Shown: one piece after another, positions 45,921 through 54,724 of the stretch
Layout: each line of letters starts with the position of its first letter
Position numbering within the stretch: position 1 is the stretch's first letter
Source: Methylicorpusculum sp.
GTDB lineage: Bacteria; Pseudomonadota; Gammaproteobacteria; Methylococcales; Methylomonadaceae
Length of the DNA: 64,000 bases
Direction: 5' to 3'
NCBI RefSeq assembly: GCF_030651835.1
Contig: NZ_JAUSBX010000128.1
Location: 1-64,000 of the forward strand
Made by a program: the position numbers and the translations under genes
The notes under the pieces: generated by a model
Seen by the model: only the letters and a program-made list of their open reading frames with translations
What the model was told of the DNA's origin: nothing
Databases searched by the model: none

Positions 45921-47132
45921 ATGAAATCGCAGCAGCCGCGCCTGATCGTTTATTGTTCATTGTTCCCAAGTTCTATGCAGCCGAATGCCGGAGTATTCAT
46001 TCGAGAACGGCTATTTAAAGTCGGTCAGCATTGTCCGATTGTGGTGGTTTCTCCCGTTCCCTGGTTTCCCTTTCAACATCTGCTGCGTCGCTTCAAACCG
46101 GGTTTTAGACCTCAGCCACCGCACTATGAGAATCAGCAAGGTGTAGATGTTTATTTCCCGCGTTTCTTTTCCGTGCCCGGACTCTTCAAAAATCTGGATG
46201 GTTTTTTTATGGCATTGGGTTCACTGTTCACTCTGTATAAGCTGAAGAAATCCTTTGCGTTTAATATCATTGACGCCCATTTTGCTTATCCTGATGGCTA
46301 TGCCGCAACTTTGCTTGGAAAATGGTTTAAGGTACCGGTGACCATCACCTTGCGAGGCACTGAAGTTCCCTTATCAAAAATGCCCGGTAGGAAAAAAAGA
46401 TTGCTTAAAGCGCTAGCTGATGCAACCAAAATATTTTCTGTTGCGGATTCGCTTAAGCGCCATGTTGTCTTGCTGGGTGCTCAAAACGATAAAATTGAAG
46501 TGATAGGAAACGGTGTCGACACGGCTAAATTTCACCCTGTTGACAGACATAAAGTGCGAGAGCGATTCGCTGTGCCCGAAAACGCTAAAGTAATTATTTC
46601 AGTCGGTGGTTTGGTTGACAGAAAAGGCTATCATCGGGTGATAGAAGTTTTGCCCGCCTTATTGAATGAATTTCCCGATTTGATCTATATCATCGTCGGC
46701 GGCGCATCGCCAGAAGGTAATAATCGCCCCTTTTTGGAACAGCAAGCCGCATTCTTGAATGTGTCTGACCACGTCAAATTTTTAGGACCCTTACCCTCAG
46801 AAGAGCTCAAGTATCCACTCTCGGCCGCCGATGTGTTTGTTTTGGCGACAGCTAACGAAGGTTGGGCCAATGTTTTTCTTGAAGCCATGGCCTGCGGACT
46901 TCCTGTCGTTACAACGGATGTGGGCGGTAATAAGGAAGTGGTCAATAACGAAAGCCTGGGCGAGATAGTATCCTTAGGTAATCCGGCTGAACTTCAAGAG
47001 GCGCTGTCAAGGGCATTAAACAAAAACTGGAATAAAAACAAAATCATCGATTACGCAAAACAAAATGCCTGGCAAACGCGGGTAGATCGGCTGGTCACTA
47101 TTTTTCAAGGTGTGATTGAGGATAAACAATGA
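45921..47132 (+). CDS. GT4 family glycosyltransferase
   Basis: The 403-residue GT-B enzyme has an N-terminal acceptor domain with SSMQPNAGVFIRERL and a donor domain with GGLVDRKGYHRVIE, FVLATANEGWANVFLEAMACGLPVV (the E-x7-E motif) and TTDVGGNKEVV. It lies 8 bp after the preceding glycosyltransferase and overlaps the CapK-like gene by 4 bp. Sugar specificity cannot be assigned. Confidence 0.88.
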   Translation: MKSQQPRLIVYCSLFPSSMQPNAGVFIRERLFKVGQHCPIVVVSPVPWFPFQHLLRRFKPGFRPQPPHYENQQGVDVYFPRFFSVPGLFKNLDGFFMALGSLFTLYKLKKSFAFNIIDAHFAYPDGYAATLLGKWFKVPVTITLRGTEVPLSKMPGRKKRLLKALADATKIFSVADSLKRHVVLLGAQNDKIEVIGNGVDTAKFHPVDRHKVRERFAVPENAKVIISVGGLVDRKGYHRVIEVLPALLNEFPDLIYIIVGGASPEGNNRPFLEQQAAFLNVSDHVKFLGPLPSEELKYPLSAADVFVLATANEGWANVFLEAMACGLPVVTTDVGGNKEVVNNESLGEIVSLGNPAELQEALSRALNKNWNKNKIIDYAKQNAWQTRVDRLVTIFQGVIEDKQ

Positions 47133-48484
47133 ATTGTTATACAAATTGGGTGACTCATGTTGTCTTTCCAGTGCACGAATGGTTGAAAAAACACACGACA
47201 GTTGCTGTTCGCAAAGACATGGAAAAAACTCAATGGCTAGCCGCATCTGATTTAAAAAAGCGCCAGTTGGAGAATCTCAAGTCATTTTTAAAAGAAGTTG
47301 AACAACGGGTTCCTTATTACCGGAACTTATTCAAAACGCTCAACTTTGATCCGAATAACTTAAATTCACTTGAAGACTTAAGTCATTTACCGCTAACTGA
47401 TAAGTCAATTATCAGGCAGCACAGTGACGAATTAAAGGCATTCGATGCTATCGGACTCAGCCGTTTTAATACCGGAGGTTCAAGCGGTGAACCTTTGGTT
47501 TTCTATATAGGAAAAAACAGAGTCAGTCACGATGTGGCGGCAAAATGGCGCGCGACGCGCTGGTGGGGTGTCGATATCGGTGATCCGGAAATAGTCGTTT
47601 GGGGATCACCCATCGAATTAGGCAAACAGGACCGCATCAAATTAATCCGGGACAAACTGCTCAGAACCCATTTGTTGCCTGCATTTGAAATGTCGGAAGC
47701 CAAACTCGATGAATTTGTTCAGCACATACAAGCGCTAAAGCCAAAAATGCTGTTTGGCTATCCTTCAGCGCTTGCGCACATTGCCCGTCACGCGCAAAAG
47801 CATAATAAAAAACTGAACGATCTTGGCATTAAAGTCGCCTTTGTCACATCAGAGCGGCTGTACGATCATCAACGGGAGATGATTGAAACAACATTCGGCT
47901 GTCCTGTTGCCAATGGTTATGGTGGCAGGGATGCCGGATTTATTGCTCATCAATGTCCGGCCGGAGGAATGCACATAACCGCTGAAGATATCATCGTAGA
48001 AATAATCGATAAGCAGGGGCAGGTATTGCCCGTGGGTGAAGAAGGGGAGATTGTCATTACGCATTTGGCAACTGCGGATTTTCCGTTTATTCGTTACCGC
48101 ACCGGCGATATAGCCAAACTTAGTAATGATCTGTGCGTCTGCGGGCGTGGGTTACCTTTGCTTAAAGACATTCAGGGACGAACTACCGATTTTGTCGTCG
48201 CAAAAGACGGCACGGTCTTACATGGCTTGGCTTTAATCTATGTTTTGCGGGATTTACCGGGTATCGGAGGATTCAAGATTATACAAACCAGTCTTGACGA
48301 AACCCGTATTCAAATTGCAAGAGATCAGGGTTATGACCCTGCTTGCGAAGAAGCGATACAACAGACCTTTAAAAAACGTTTGGGTAGCGATGTTGCGATA
48401 CACATCGATTATGTTGACCACATAGAGAAGGAAAAATCAGGTAAATTCCGCTATGTTGTGAGTCATGTCGAATTAAAAGAATAG
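47129..48484 (+). CDS. CapK/phenylacetate-CoA-ligase-like adenylate-forming protein
   Basis: The 451-residue protein belongs to the AMP-forming ligase superfamily: RFNTGGSSGEPLVFY is the AMP-binding P-loop, NGYGGRDAGFIAHQCP the Zn/adenine-site region, and RYRTGDIAKL with GRTTDFV the hinge. CapK-like members occur in capsule and exosortase-type loci, where the acyl or acid substrate is unknown. It starts inside the end of the preceding GT4 gene and is 8 bp before the asparagine-synthase-like gene. Confidence 0.82.
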   Translation: MNCYTNWVTHVVFPVHEWLKKHTTVAVRKDMEKTQWLAASDLKKRQLENLKSFLKEVEQRVPYYRNLFKTLNFDPNNLNSLEDLSHLPLTDKSIIRQHSDELKAFDAIGLSRFNTGGSSGEPLVFYIGKNRVSHDVAAKWRATRWWGVDIGDPEIVVWGSPIELGKQDRIKLIRDKLLRTHLLPAFEMSEAKLDEFVQHIQALKPKMLFGYPSALAHIARHAQKHNKKLNDLGIKVAFVTSERLYDHQREMIETTFGCPVANGYGGRDAGFIAHQCPAGGMHITAEDIIVEIIDKQGQVLPVGEEGEIVITHLATADFPFIRYRTGDIAKLSNDLCVCGRGLPLLKDIQGRTTDFVVAKDGTVLHGLALIYVLRDLPGIGGFKIIQTSLDETRIQIARDQGYDPACEEAIQQTFKKRLGSDVAIHIDYVDHIEKEKSGKFRYVVSHVELKE

Positions 48485-48492
48485 GTAAGCAT

Positions 48493-50298
48493 ATGGGATT
48501 TATTGCCGGTAGTTTCACGGACACGCCAAACCAGAATCAACCAGAACAGTGGTTGCAAAGAATTAAACAACAGGCGCCGCAGTTTTTTCGTGATGACCTG
48601 AATGTGTCCAAAGCTGGAGAGTTAGCTTACTTGGCTTTGGATAAGAGCCTGATCGCCGGTCCGCATTATGTGATTGCGGATGAGGGCGGTCATCATCTCG
48701 CTAAAGATCAACTGCAAAAACTGGCGGAACGCTATATAGAGCAGGGACCTCCATCTTTAAATCAAGCCGAATACCCGTTTAATGGCTTAATGTTCAATCC
48801 GGCCAAAAAAGAACTTCTGTTGATGACCGATTTTCTGGGACTTACTCATCTTTATTACGCTGAGATACCCGGTGGTCTTGTTTTCGGATCAACGGCTGAT
48901 GCGGTAATTGCTCACCCCATGGTGAGTGATGAAATATCTCAACAGACGATTTATGAATACCTTTACTTCCATCACTGTCCCAGTCCCAATACCATTTACA
49001 AACAGGTCAAAAAATTAGAGGGTGGGCAACTCCTGGTTTACCAAGAGGGCAGGGTGACACTCAGTTATTACTGGGTGCCGGAGTTCTCAGAAAACCGGCG
49101 AGTTTCGAATGAAGAAGCCGGCAAGAGTTTAAAAGAAAAACTGATTGATGCGGTTAGACAGGCTGCTGTAGGGTCCGATCAAACCGGGGCGTTTTTAAGC
49201 GGCGGGTTGGACAGTTCCAGTGTTGCCGGTGCCTTATCAGAAGTCTATCCGGGGCAGGCCAGAACTTATACGATGGGCTTTCCTGTGGAAGGATACGATG
49301 AAATCGAGTATGCACGCATCGCCGTGGATCGATTCAAAACCCGTTCCAATGAATATTATCTGACTCCCGAAGATACCGTTGCCGCCATTCCAAAAATCGC
49401 AGCTTATTATGATGAACCCTTCGGCAACTCATCCGCATTGGCCGCTTACTATTGCGCCAAAATGGCGAAAGATAGCGGAATAAATGTCATGTTGGCTGGA
49501 GATGGTGGTGATGAATTGTTTGCAGGCAATGAGCGTTATGCCAAACAGTTGCTGTTCGATAAATATTACCAAATCCCTGGTTTGGCAAGAAATTTACTTA
49601 AATCAGGTTTAACGCACGCGCCACAGATTTTATTGAAGAATAAAATCATCTTTAAAGCCAAGCGTTATGTTGAACAAGCCGAGATACCCTTACCCGATCG
49701 GCTGCAGGATTATAATTTCATGAACCGGCATTCGGCGAATGACATATTCAATGCTGACTTTTTAGAGGCTATTGACGTCAATTCACCGATACAAAGCCTG
49801 CGTGATTGTTATAACCGGCCTGCCAAGGCTAGCGCGTTAAACCGTATGCTTTATATGGACTGGAAAACAACGCTGCATGATAACGATCTGGTTAAAGTCA
49901 ATAAGATGTGCGAAATGGCCGGGGTTGAAGTTCGCTATCCATTATTGGATAAATCTATCATCGATTTGTCTTGTCAAATTCCTTCATCCGACAAACTTAA
50001 AGGCCAGCAATTGAGGTGGTTTTATAAAGAAGCCATGCGCAATTATTTACCTGATCAAATTATCAACAAATCAAAACATGGTTTCGGTCTTCCTTTCGGC
50101 ATCTGGTTAAAAGATCATCAACCCCTGAAAGAATTGGCTTATGACAGCATCAACTCACTGAAAAAAAGAGACTATCTGCGCAGTGATTTTCTTGACCATG
50201 CCATAAACATGCATCAAAGCGTCCATGCCGCATATTACGGTGAATTGATTTGGATTTTGATGATGTTGGAGCAGTGGTTTCAAGCGAAAAAACGATAA
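48493..50298 (+). CDS. Asparagine-synthase-like protein without glutaminase Cys
   Basis: The 601-residue protein has the AsnB ATP-pyrophosphatase domain intact: SGGLDSSS (about 236-243), YYDEPFGNSSA, LAGDGGDELFAGNERY and EVRYPLLDK. Its N-terminal domain starts MGFIAGSF where active enzymes start MCGIAG, so the Cys2 nucleophile that releases ammonia from glutamine is missing, and the HRG/NGEIYN motifs are not seen. Homologues in exosortase-A loci are called amidotransferases. It may use free ammonia, or join an amine to an acid activated as the adenylate. Confidence 0.85.
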   Translation: MGFIAGSFTDTPNQNQPEQWLQRIKQQAPQFFRDDLNVSKAGELAYLALDKSLIAGPHYVIADEGGHHLAKDQLQKLAERYIEQGPPSLNQAEYPFNGLMFNPAKKELLLMTDFLGLTHLYYAEIPGGLVFGSTADAVIAHPMVSDEISQQTIYEYLYFHHCPSPNTIYKQVKKLEGGQLLVYQEGRVTLSYYWVPEFSENRRVSNEEAGKSLKEKLIDAVRQAAVGSDQTGAFLSGGLDSSSVAGALSEVYPGQARTYTMGFPVEGYDEIEYARIAVDRFKTRSNEYYLTPEDTVAAIPKIAAYYDEPFGNSSALAAYYCAKMAKDSGINVMLAGDGGDELFAGNERYAKQLLFDKYYQIPGLARNLLKSGLTHAPQILLKNKIIFKAKRYVEQAEIPLPDRLQDYNFMNRHSANDIFNADFLEAIDVNSPIQSLRDCYNRPAKASALNRMLYMDWKTTLHDNDLVKVNKMCEMAGVEVRYPLLDKSIIDLSCQIPSSDKLKGQQLRWFYKEAMRNYLPDQIINKSKHGFGLPFGIWLKDHQPLKELAYDSINSLKKRDYLRSDFLDHAINMHQSVHAAYYGELIWILMMLEQWFQAKKR

Positions 50299-50305
50299 TT
50301 AGGAA

Positions 50306-50488
50306 CCTGATTAGCAAGATGTTTCAGCTAAATCCACGAGCCCGTCATGCCCGTCTGGAAACGGGCATCCAGTGCCATGGAGGGTAAGCTTCGAGCTATC
50401 CATGAAGTCTGGGGTTCGGCAATCCCTGCCGAAATGACGCGGTTGGCTAAGGATAATGAGTTAGAGCTAAAACATCCTGCTAATCAGG
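50306..50488. repeat. 183-bp nested palindromic element (family E)
   Basis: Outer arms CCTGATTAGCAAGATGTTTC-AGCT (50306-50329) and 50465-50488 pair at 22 of 24 positions. Inside, CGTCAT ... ATGACG brackets two hairpins, GCCCGT-ACGGGC and TTCGGC-GCCGAA. It looks like a CGTCAT-type palindromic unit inserted within another inverted repeat. It fills the gap between the asparagine-synthase-like gene and the Uma2 gene. Confidence 0.7.
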
Positions 50489-50578
50489 ATTAGGAATGAG
50501 AGAAAAACGTATTAGAGCAGTTTGGACGAACCATTTATTTAAGAGTTGATTTACAAACTCTGCCTGGAGTTATCTAAA

Positions 50579-51148
50579 GTGTTAAGAGCAAAGCCTTCCA
50601 ATTTAAGTGAAGAAGACTATTTACAGGGCGAATTAACCAGCGATGTAAAGCATGAACTTATCGGTGGTTCTGTTTTGGCGATGACCGGGGCATCGGCTAA
50701 TCATGAACGGATTTGTTTGAATATTTCAAGAAAGTTCGGCGATCATTTGGATGGCTCACCATGTGAACCTTTTGGTTCGGATATGAAAGTAAAAGCAGGT
50801 CCTAATTACTTTTATCCTGATGTCATCGTAGCTTGTAATTTTGATGAATCACAACCGTACTATACTGAAACACCTATTATCATTGTTGAAGTAGTATCAA
50901 AAACAACGCGCAAAACTGATGAAACAATCAAATTGATGTCCTATATCAACATTCCGAGTTTGCAGGAATATGTATTAATCGAGCAGGATTATGTCGATAT
51001 TCAGGTCATACGGCGAAGCGAAGCCTGGCTGCCAAAACATTATTTTTTAGGCGATCAGATAACTTTTGAATCGATCAGCTTAACGTTACCGGTAGAGACA
51101 ATTTATTACCGCGTAAAAAATGAAGATATGCTTGAATTTTTAAGCTAA
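50579..51148 (+). CDS. Uma2 family (DUF820) putative endonuclease
   Basis: The 189-residue protein shows the Uma2 restriction-endonuclease-like fold: LSEEDYLQGE, KHELIGGSVLAMTGAS, PDVIVACN and IIVEVVSKTTRKTDETIKLM, where Asp in PDV and the E-V-x-S-x-x-T region give a PD-(D/E)xK-type centre. The family is abundant in cyanobacteria and some proteobacteria; its role is not settled. The GTG at 50579 is chosen because GGAG lies 9 bases upstream; a TTG at 50546 is the alternative. Location directly after a palindromic element suggests acquisition. Confidence 0.78.
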   Translation: MLRAKPSNLSEEDYLQGELTSDVKHELIGGSVLAMTGASANHERICLNISRKFGDHLDGSPCEPFGSDMKVKAGPNYFYPDVIVACNFDESQPYYTETPIIIVEVVSKTTRKTDETIKLMSYINIPSLQEYVLIEQDYVDIQVIRRSEAWLPKHYFLGDQITFESISLTLPVETIYYRVKNEDMLEFLS

Positions 51149-51239
51149 AGCATTCGTAGGTTAAGTAGAAATTCAAGTCATATAAAGTGCGTTTGTTATA
51201 TCATAACAATAAGATTATTTAATTCACTCAGGATACAAA

Positions 51240-53243
51240 ATGTTTTCGGTCAAACTAGAAAAATTCATATGGTGTCACCGGAGACTTATTTCAGTATTAG
51301 CCGTTATTTTAATTGTTCAATTATTTGAACTCGCACTTTTGCAGGTCAAATACGATATTTTTATTGGCGGTTTTTTACAACCCTACGCCTACAGGACATT
51401 ACCGGAAAGAGCTTTTTTTATACTGCTTTCGTTATGGTATGACTTTCTGTTATTCGGTATTTTTGGAATTTTCTGGTTTTATCTCGCCGATAAGTTAAAT
51501 AAATTCGGTATTCTTATTTATTACAGTTTTACAGTACTTATGTTATTAGTCATGGGTATTTGGCTGGGTCTAAAATTCAAAGTACTGTCTTATTTTAATG
51601 ACACCATCAATTATCAGATTATCGCCAGTCTGGGCGGCGGCAGCATTAAGGAGGGATTACTTTATGCATCTAATGAGATTGCGCTGTTTACCGGGATTAT
51701 GGTCATTATTATTGGCGTTTTTATATTTATCGCCCGGTATTTAAAAAACCATGAGTATATTAGAGATTATCACCAAGACTTACCTCAATCTCTGATCTTA
51801 AAGTGGATACTGATTGTCATGTCGGTCGTCACACCTTTTTTAACCTATGCCGTTTCTGACAGCGACTATCTGCGTTATGGACTGGGAAAAAAAACGTCTT
51901 ATCGTTTAATTAGTTCTGGCCTTGACGCATTGAGTGACTTTGATAATGATGGTTATGGTTTATTTGGCTATCCAAAAGATTCCGCCTTATTCGATGCGCG
52001 AATTTTTCCAGGTGCGTTGGATATTCCCGGCAATGAAATCGATGAAGATGGCTTATTGGGTGACGCGATATTAATGCCTCTCGCGCCCGATCCGTTAAAA
52101 GAAATTCAGCCGCGTGCCGGCAAACATATTATTTTGATCGTTTTAGAAACAGCACGCGTCGATTTGTTAGAGCAACAAATCGGCGGACAATATGTAGCGC
52201 CGGTTATGCGTGAAATTGCACGAACCGGAACTTCAGCCGAATATGCTTACAGTCATACGGGCTATACTGTAACCTCGCTCATGGCGCTATTTAACCGCGA
52301 ACTGATTCAACACGATCATCGCATTAGGTTGATTGATTTTCTGCAGGCCTCCGGTTATGGCATTTCAATTATTTCAGGACAGGATGAATCTTTCGGTGAT
52401 ATCGCCTTGAATACCGGCATGACAAAAGAGGGCGTTAATTATTTTGATGCGCGCACGGCGATTGAAGATAGGGTGTTTCCCAGCAAAGATTCAGGCAGCC
52501 TGAGACTAAGTGAAGAGAGGGTGGTTGAGCAGTTTCAAAAACGTTTCAGTGAGCTGGATTTAAAGACGCCGCAATTTATTTATTTAAATTTTCAGGCGGC
52601 TCATTTCCCCTATTCGCATCCGAATATGCAAAAAAGACTCATCAAGGAATTTATTCCTCGCTCCGAGATTGTTGCAGAAAACCGGGATCGCGTAGCGGCT
52701 ACCTATTGGAATGCAATCTCTAATGCCGATTGGGCGGTCGGGCAAGTGGTTGAAACGCTCAAAAAAAATAATCTGTACGATAAAACTACATTGGTCATTC
52801 TCGGAGATCACGGCGAATCATTATTTGAAGATGGGTTTTTGGGGCATGGTCATGCGATTAATGAAGCTCAAACACACATTCCATTGGTCTTTAATGACCC
52901 GAATATAGAAATCAGCCAAGCAATAGGACAAGTCGATGTCGCTGAAATGGCGGTTAGGTCGGCCTTTGAATTGTCTAATCAATGGCTTAATCAAGAGAAA
53001 ACAGTGTTTCAATTGGTTGGAAATCTATCATTTCCTTCGCTAATTGGACACGTTAAATTCGGTGGAGACCGGTTAACTTTTGATTTTCGTTCTGAGCAGG
53101 CTTATCTCAGTGAATATAAACAATGGAAAACACTGCTGGAATTATTGGCCGACTCCAAACAAAAGGATCGAATTACCTATTTAATTAGCGAATGGGAAAC
53201 TTTGAAATGGCATGAGTTTGATTATCGGAATAAAACCAAATAA
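51240..53243 (+). CDS. Membrane sulfatase-fold enzyme (phosphoethanolamine-transferase/LtaS-like)
   Basis: The 667-residue protein has five membrane helices (to about 210) and a periplasmic alkaline-phosphatase-superfamily domain. The probable nucleophile Thr is in LIVLETARVD (about 304), similar to GETAR of EptA-type transferases; metal residues appear in VILGDHGESLFEDG and HGHAINEAQTHIPLV. Between the parts is an Asp-rich segment with DFDNDGYG (about 233) and GNEIDEDG, resembling calcium-binding type-3 repeats. It could move a phospho- or sulfo-group onto the surface glycan. It is monocistronic and convergent with the ligase operon. Confidence 0.78.
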   Translation: MFSVKLEKFIWCHRRLISVLAVILIVQLFELALLQVKYDIFIGGFLQPYAYRTLPERAFFILLSLWYDFLLFGIFGIFWFYLADKLNKFGILIYYSFTVLMLLVMGIWLGLKFKVLSYFNDTINYQIIASLGGGSIKEGLLYASNEIALFTGIMVIIIGVFIFIARYLKNHEYIRDYHQDLPQSLILKWILIVMSVVTPFLTYAVSDSDYLRYGLGKKTSYRLISSGLDALSDFDNDGYGLFGYPKDSALFDARIFPGALDIPGNEIDEDGLLGDAILMPLAPDPLKEIQPRAGKHIILIVLETARVDLLEQQIGGQYVAPVMREIARTGTSAEYAYSHTGYTVTSLMALFNRELIQHDHRIRLIDFLQASGYGISIISGQDESFGDIALNTGMTKEGVNYFDARTAIEDRVFPSKDSGSLRLSEERVVEQFQKRFSELDLKTPQFIYLNFQAAHFPYSHPNMQKRLIKEFIPRSEIVAENRDRVAATYWNAISNADWAVGQVVETLKKNNLYDKTTLVILGDHGESLFEDGFLGHGHAINEAQTHIPLVFNDPNIEISQAIGQVDVAEMAVRSAFELSNQWLNQEKTVFQLVGNLSFPSLIGHVKFGGDRLTFDFRSEQAYLSEYKQWKTLLELLADSKQKDRITYLISEWETLKWHEFDYRNKTK

Positions 53244-53252
53244 AAATAACTT

Positions 53253-53326
53253 CCCCCCTTTGAAAAAGGGGGATTGAGGGAGATTTATTAAAAACTCCCT
53301 CCCAGCCTCTCTTTTTCAAAGGGGGG
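53253..53326. terminator. Bidirectional hairpin between convergent genes (family F/G repeat)
   Basis: CCCCCCTTTGAAAAAG (53253-53268) and CTTTTTCAAAGGGGGG (53311-53326) are perfect 16-bp inverted arms. The right half resembles the repeat at 44480-44501. The position 10 bp after the sulfatase-fold gene and 90 bp before the end of the leftward operon fits a shared terminator, although the following bases are not T-rich. Confidence 0.6.
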
Positions 53327-53416
53327 GTAATCGTACAGTTCGACACAATCCTTATTCCGGGAAGTTATTTATGACGGAATCCTAATTACTCTTTCTTGAT
53401 TCACGCTTAATATCTA

Positions 53417-54709
53417 TTAAATCCGTTCATTCAGTTTTTCTGTTTGATGAATTCGGCCAGTAAAACTTCTGACTTTAATTGGGCTTGTCAATTCTTGTTT
53501 TTGCAAAAACTCTTCATTGACGAACTTTTTTAATAAAGCGGAAATAAAGATCAAGTGATAGAGTAAGTCCCAATAAGCAAGACCTAAAAATGCAGTGCCT
53601 ATCATATAGCAGATAATAGATGCACGTAACATGTAACAGTAATTGCTCACCCATTCCATACTAGCAACGTTTTTTACTTTGGATGGAAGTGTGGTTAAGC
53701 TGAAAAGTGTTCCAAATATTAAAGATAACCAAAGCCCAAATGCAACGAAGCCATGTTCTGCAAACATTTCCACATAGGAGCTATGCCAGTCACGCTCCGT
53801 AATCCAAATCCAACCTTCAAAACCTGTTCCTGTAAATGGATGGCTTAAAGTGTGGTTCCATCCATCAATCCACACCGTAATACGGCCCATAGCAGAAGCG
53901 TCTTCGTTGTAAGTTTCAAGAGTTTCCATACGCCCAAACCATTCTTGAGGCAAGAAATCAATAGCTATGCCAGCACCTACAATGGCTAAAGGGATAGCAA
54001 AGAATTTTCGTTTGCTGTGCCAGATTAACATTAGTGTCAAAGCAGTCATGGTTAGCAAAGCACCTCGTGACCAGGAAGATATCGATGCAATGAAAATAAT
54101 AGGGATTGAATAAAGTAATCCTTTTTTTATCAGTGTATTTGTTGTTTCATTTCGCCAAATTAGTAACAGCGGTATTGAAATGAGCATAGCGATTGCAAAC
54201 TCATTGTTGCCACCAAAAAGAGATGCAGGAGGACCATACACTCGATGGCCAAAGCCGGTCATAATAGCAAAAATCCCCCCTTTTAAAGCTACAATTCCAA
54301 TGGATAGGCCAATAGTAGCAATGAGATAGTAAAGTTTTTCGCGTGTATTTATTAGCACTAAGGTAAAGTAAAAAGGAATATAGATTTTCGTGACAAACCA
54401 AAATCTCTCCCAGGCAATATCTGGAACATAAGCGACAGTTGTCGTCATTAAAAAATAAAGCCAAAGTAGTATAAACACCTTCACTCGCCAGTCACTTGGA
54501 ATGGGTTGTTTATCCTTCGTAGTAAAAGTTCGAAATGCAACGACTAGAAACAGTACATAATAAACGGGGAGAGTACGAACAAAACCCCAAGCATAAGCAT
54601 GTGGATTCATATAACTGAAAATAGCTAGGGATAAAACACCCCACCAAGGCTTTTTTAAAGCCGCAATAATACACCCAGCTAAAAATATTAGTATTACAAT
54701 GTCACGCAT
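53417..54709 (-). CDS. O-antigen-ligase-like membrane protein, exosortase-A-associated type
   Basis: The 430-residue protein has about 11-12 hydrophobic segments, a Wzy_C-type region with SSWSRGALLTM and a periplasmic loop with GRITVWIDGWNHTLSHPFTGTG. The N-terminus (PHAYAWGFVRTLPVYY) is the pattern of the putative O-glycosylation ligase of exosortase-A loci. It probably polymerises or transfers glycan units at the outer face of the inner membrane. It is the last gene of the leftward operon, 15 bp after a GT2 gene. Confidence 0.85.
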   Translation of the reverse strand: MRDIVILIFLAGCIIAALKKPWWGVLSLAIFSYMNPHAYAWGFVRTLPVYYVLFLVVAFRTFTTKDKQPIPSDWRVKVFILLWLYFLMTTTVAYVPDIAWERFWFVTKIYIPFYFTLVLINTREKLYYLIATIGLSIGIVALKGGIFAIMTGFGHRVYGPPASLFGGNNEFAIAMLISIPLLLIWRNETTNTLIKKGLLYSIPIIFIASISSWSRGALLTMTALTLMLIWHSKRKFFAIPLAIVGAGIAIDFLPQEWFGRMETLETYNEDASAMGRITVWIDGWNHTLSHPFTGTGFEGWIWITERDWHSSYVEMFAEHGFVAFGLWLSLIFGTLFSLTTLPSKVKNVASMEWVSNYCYMLRASIICYMIGTAFLGLAYWDLLYHLIFISALLKKFVNEEFLQKQELTSPIKVRSFTGRIHQTEKLNERI

Positions 54710-54724
54710 AAGTATAACCGATGG

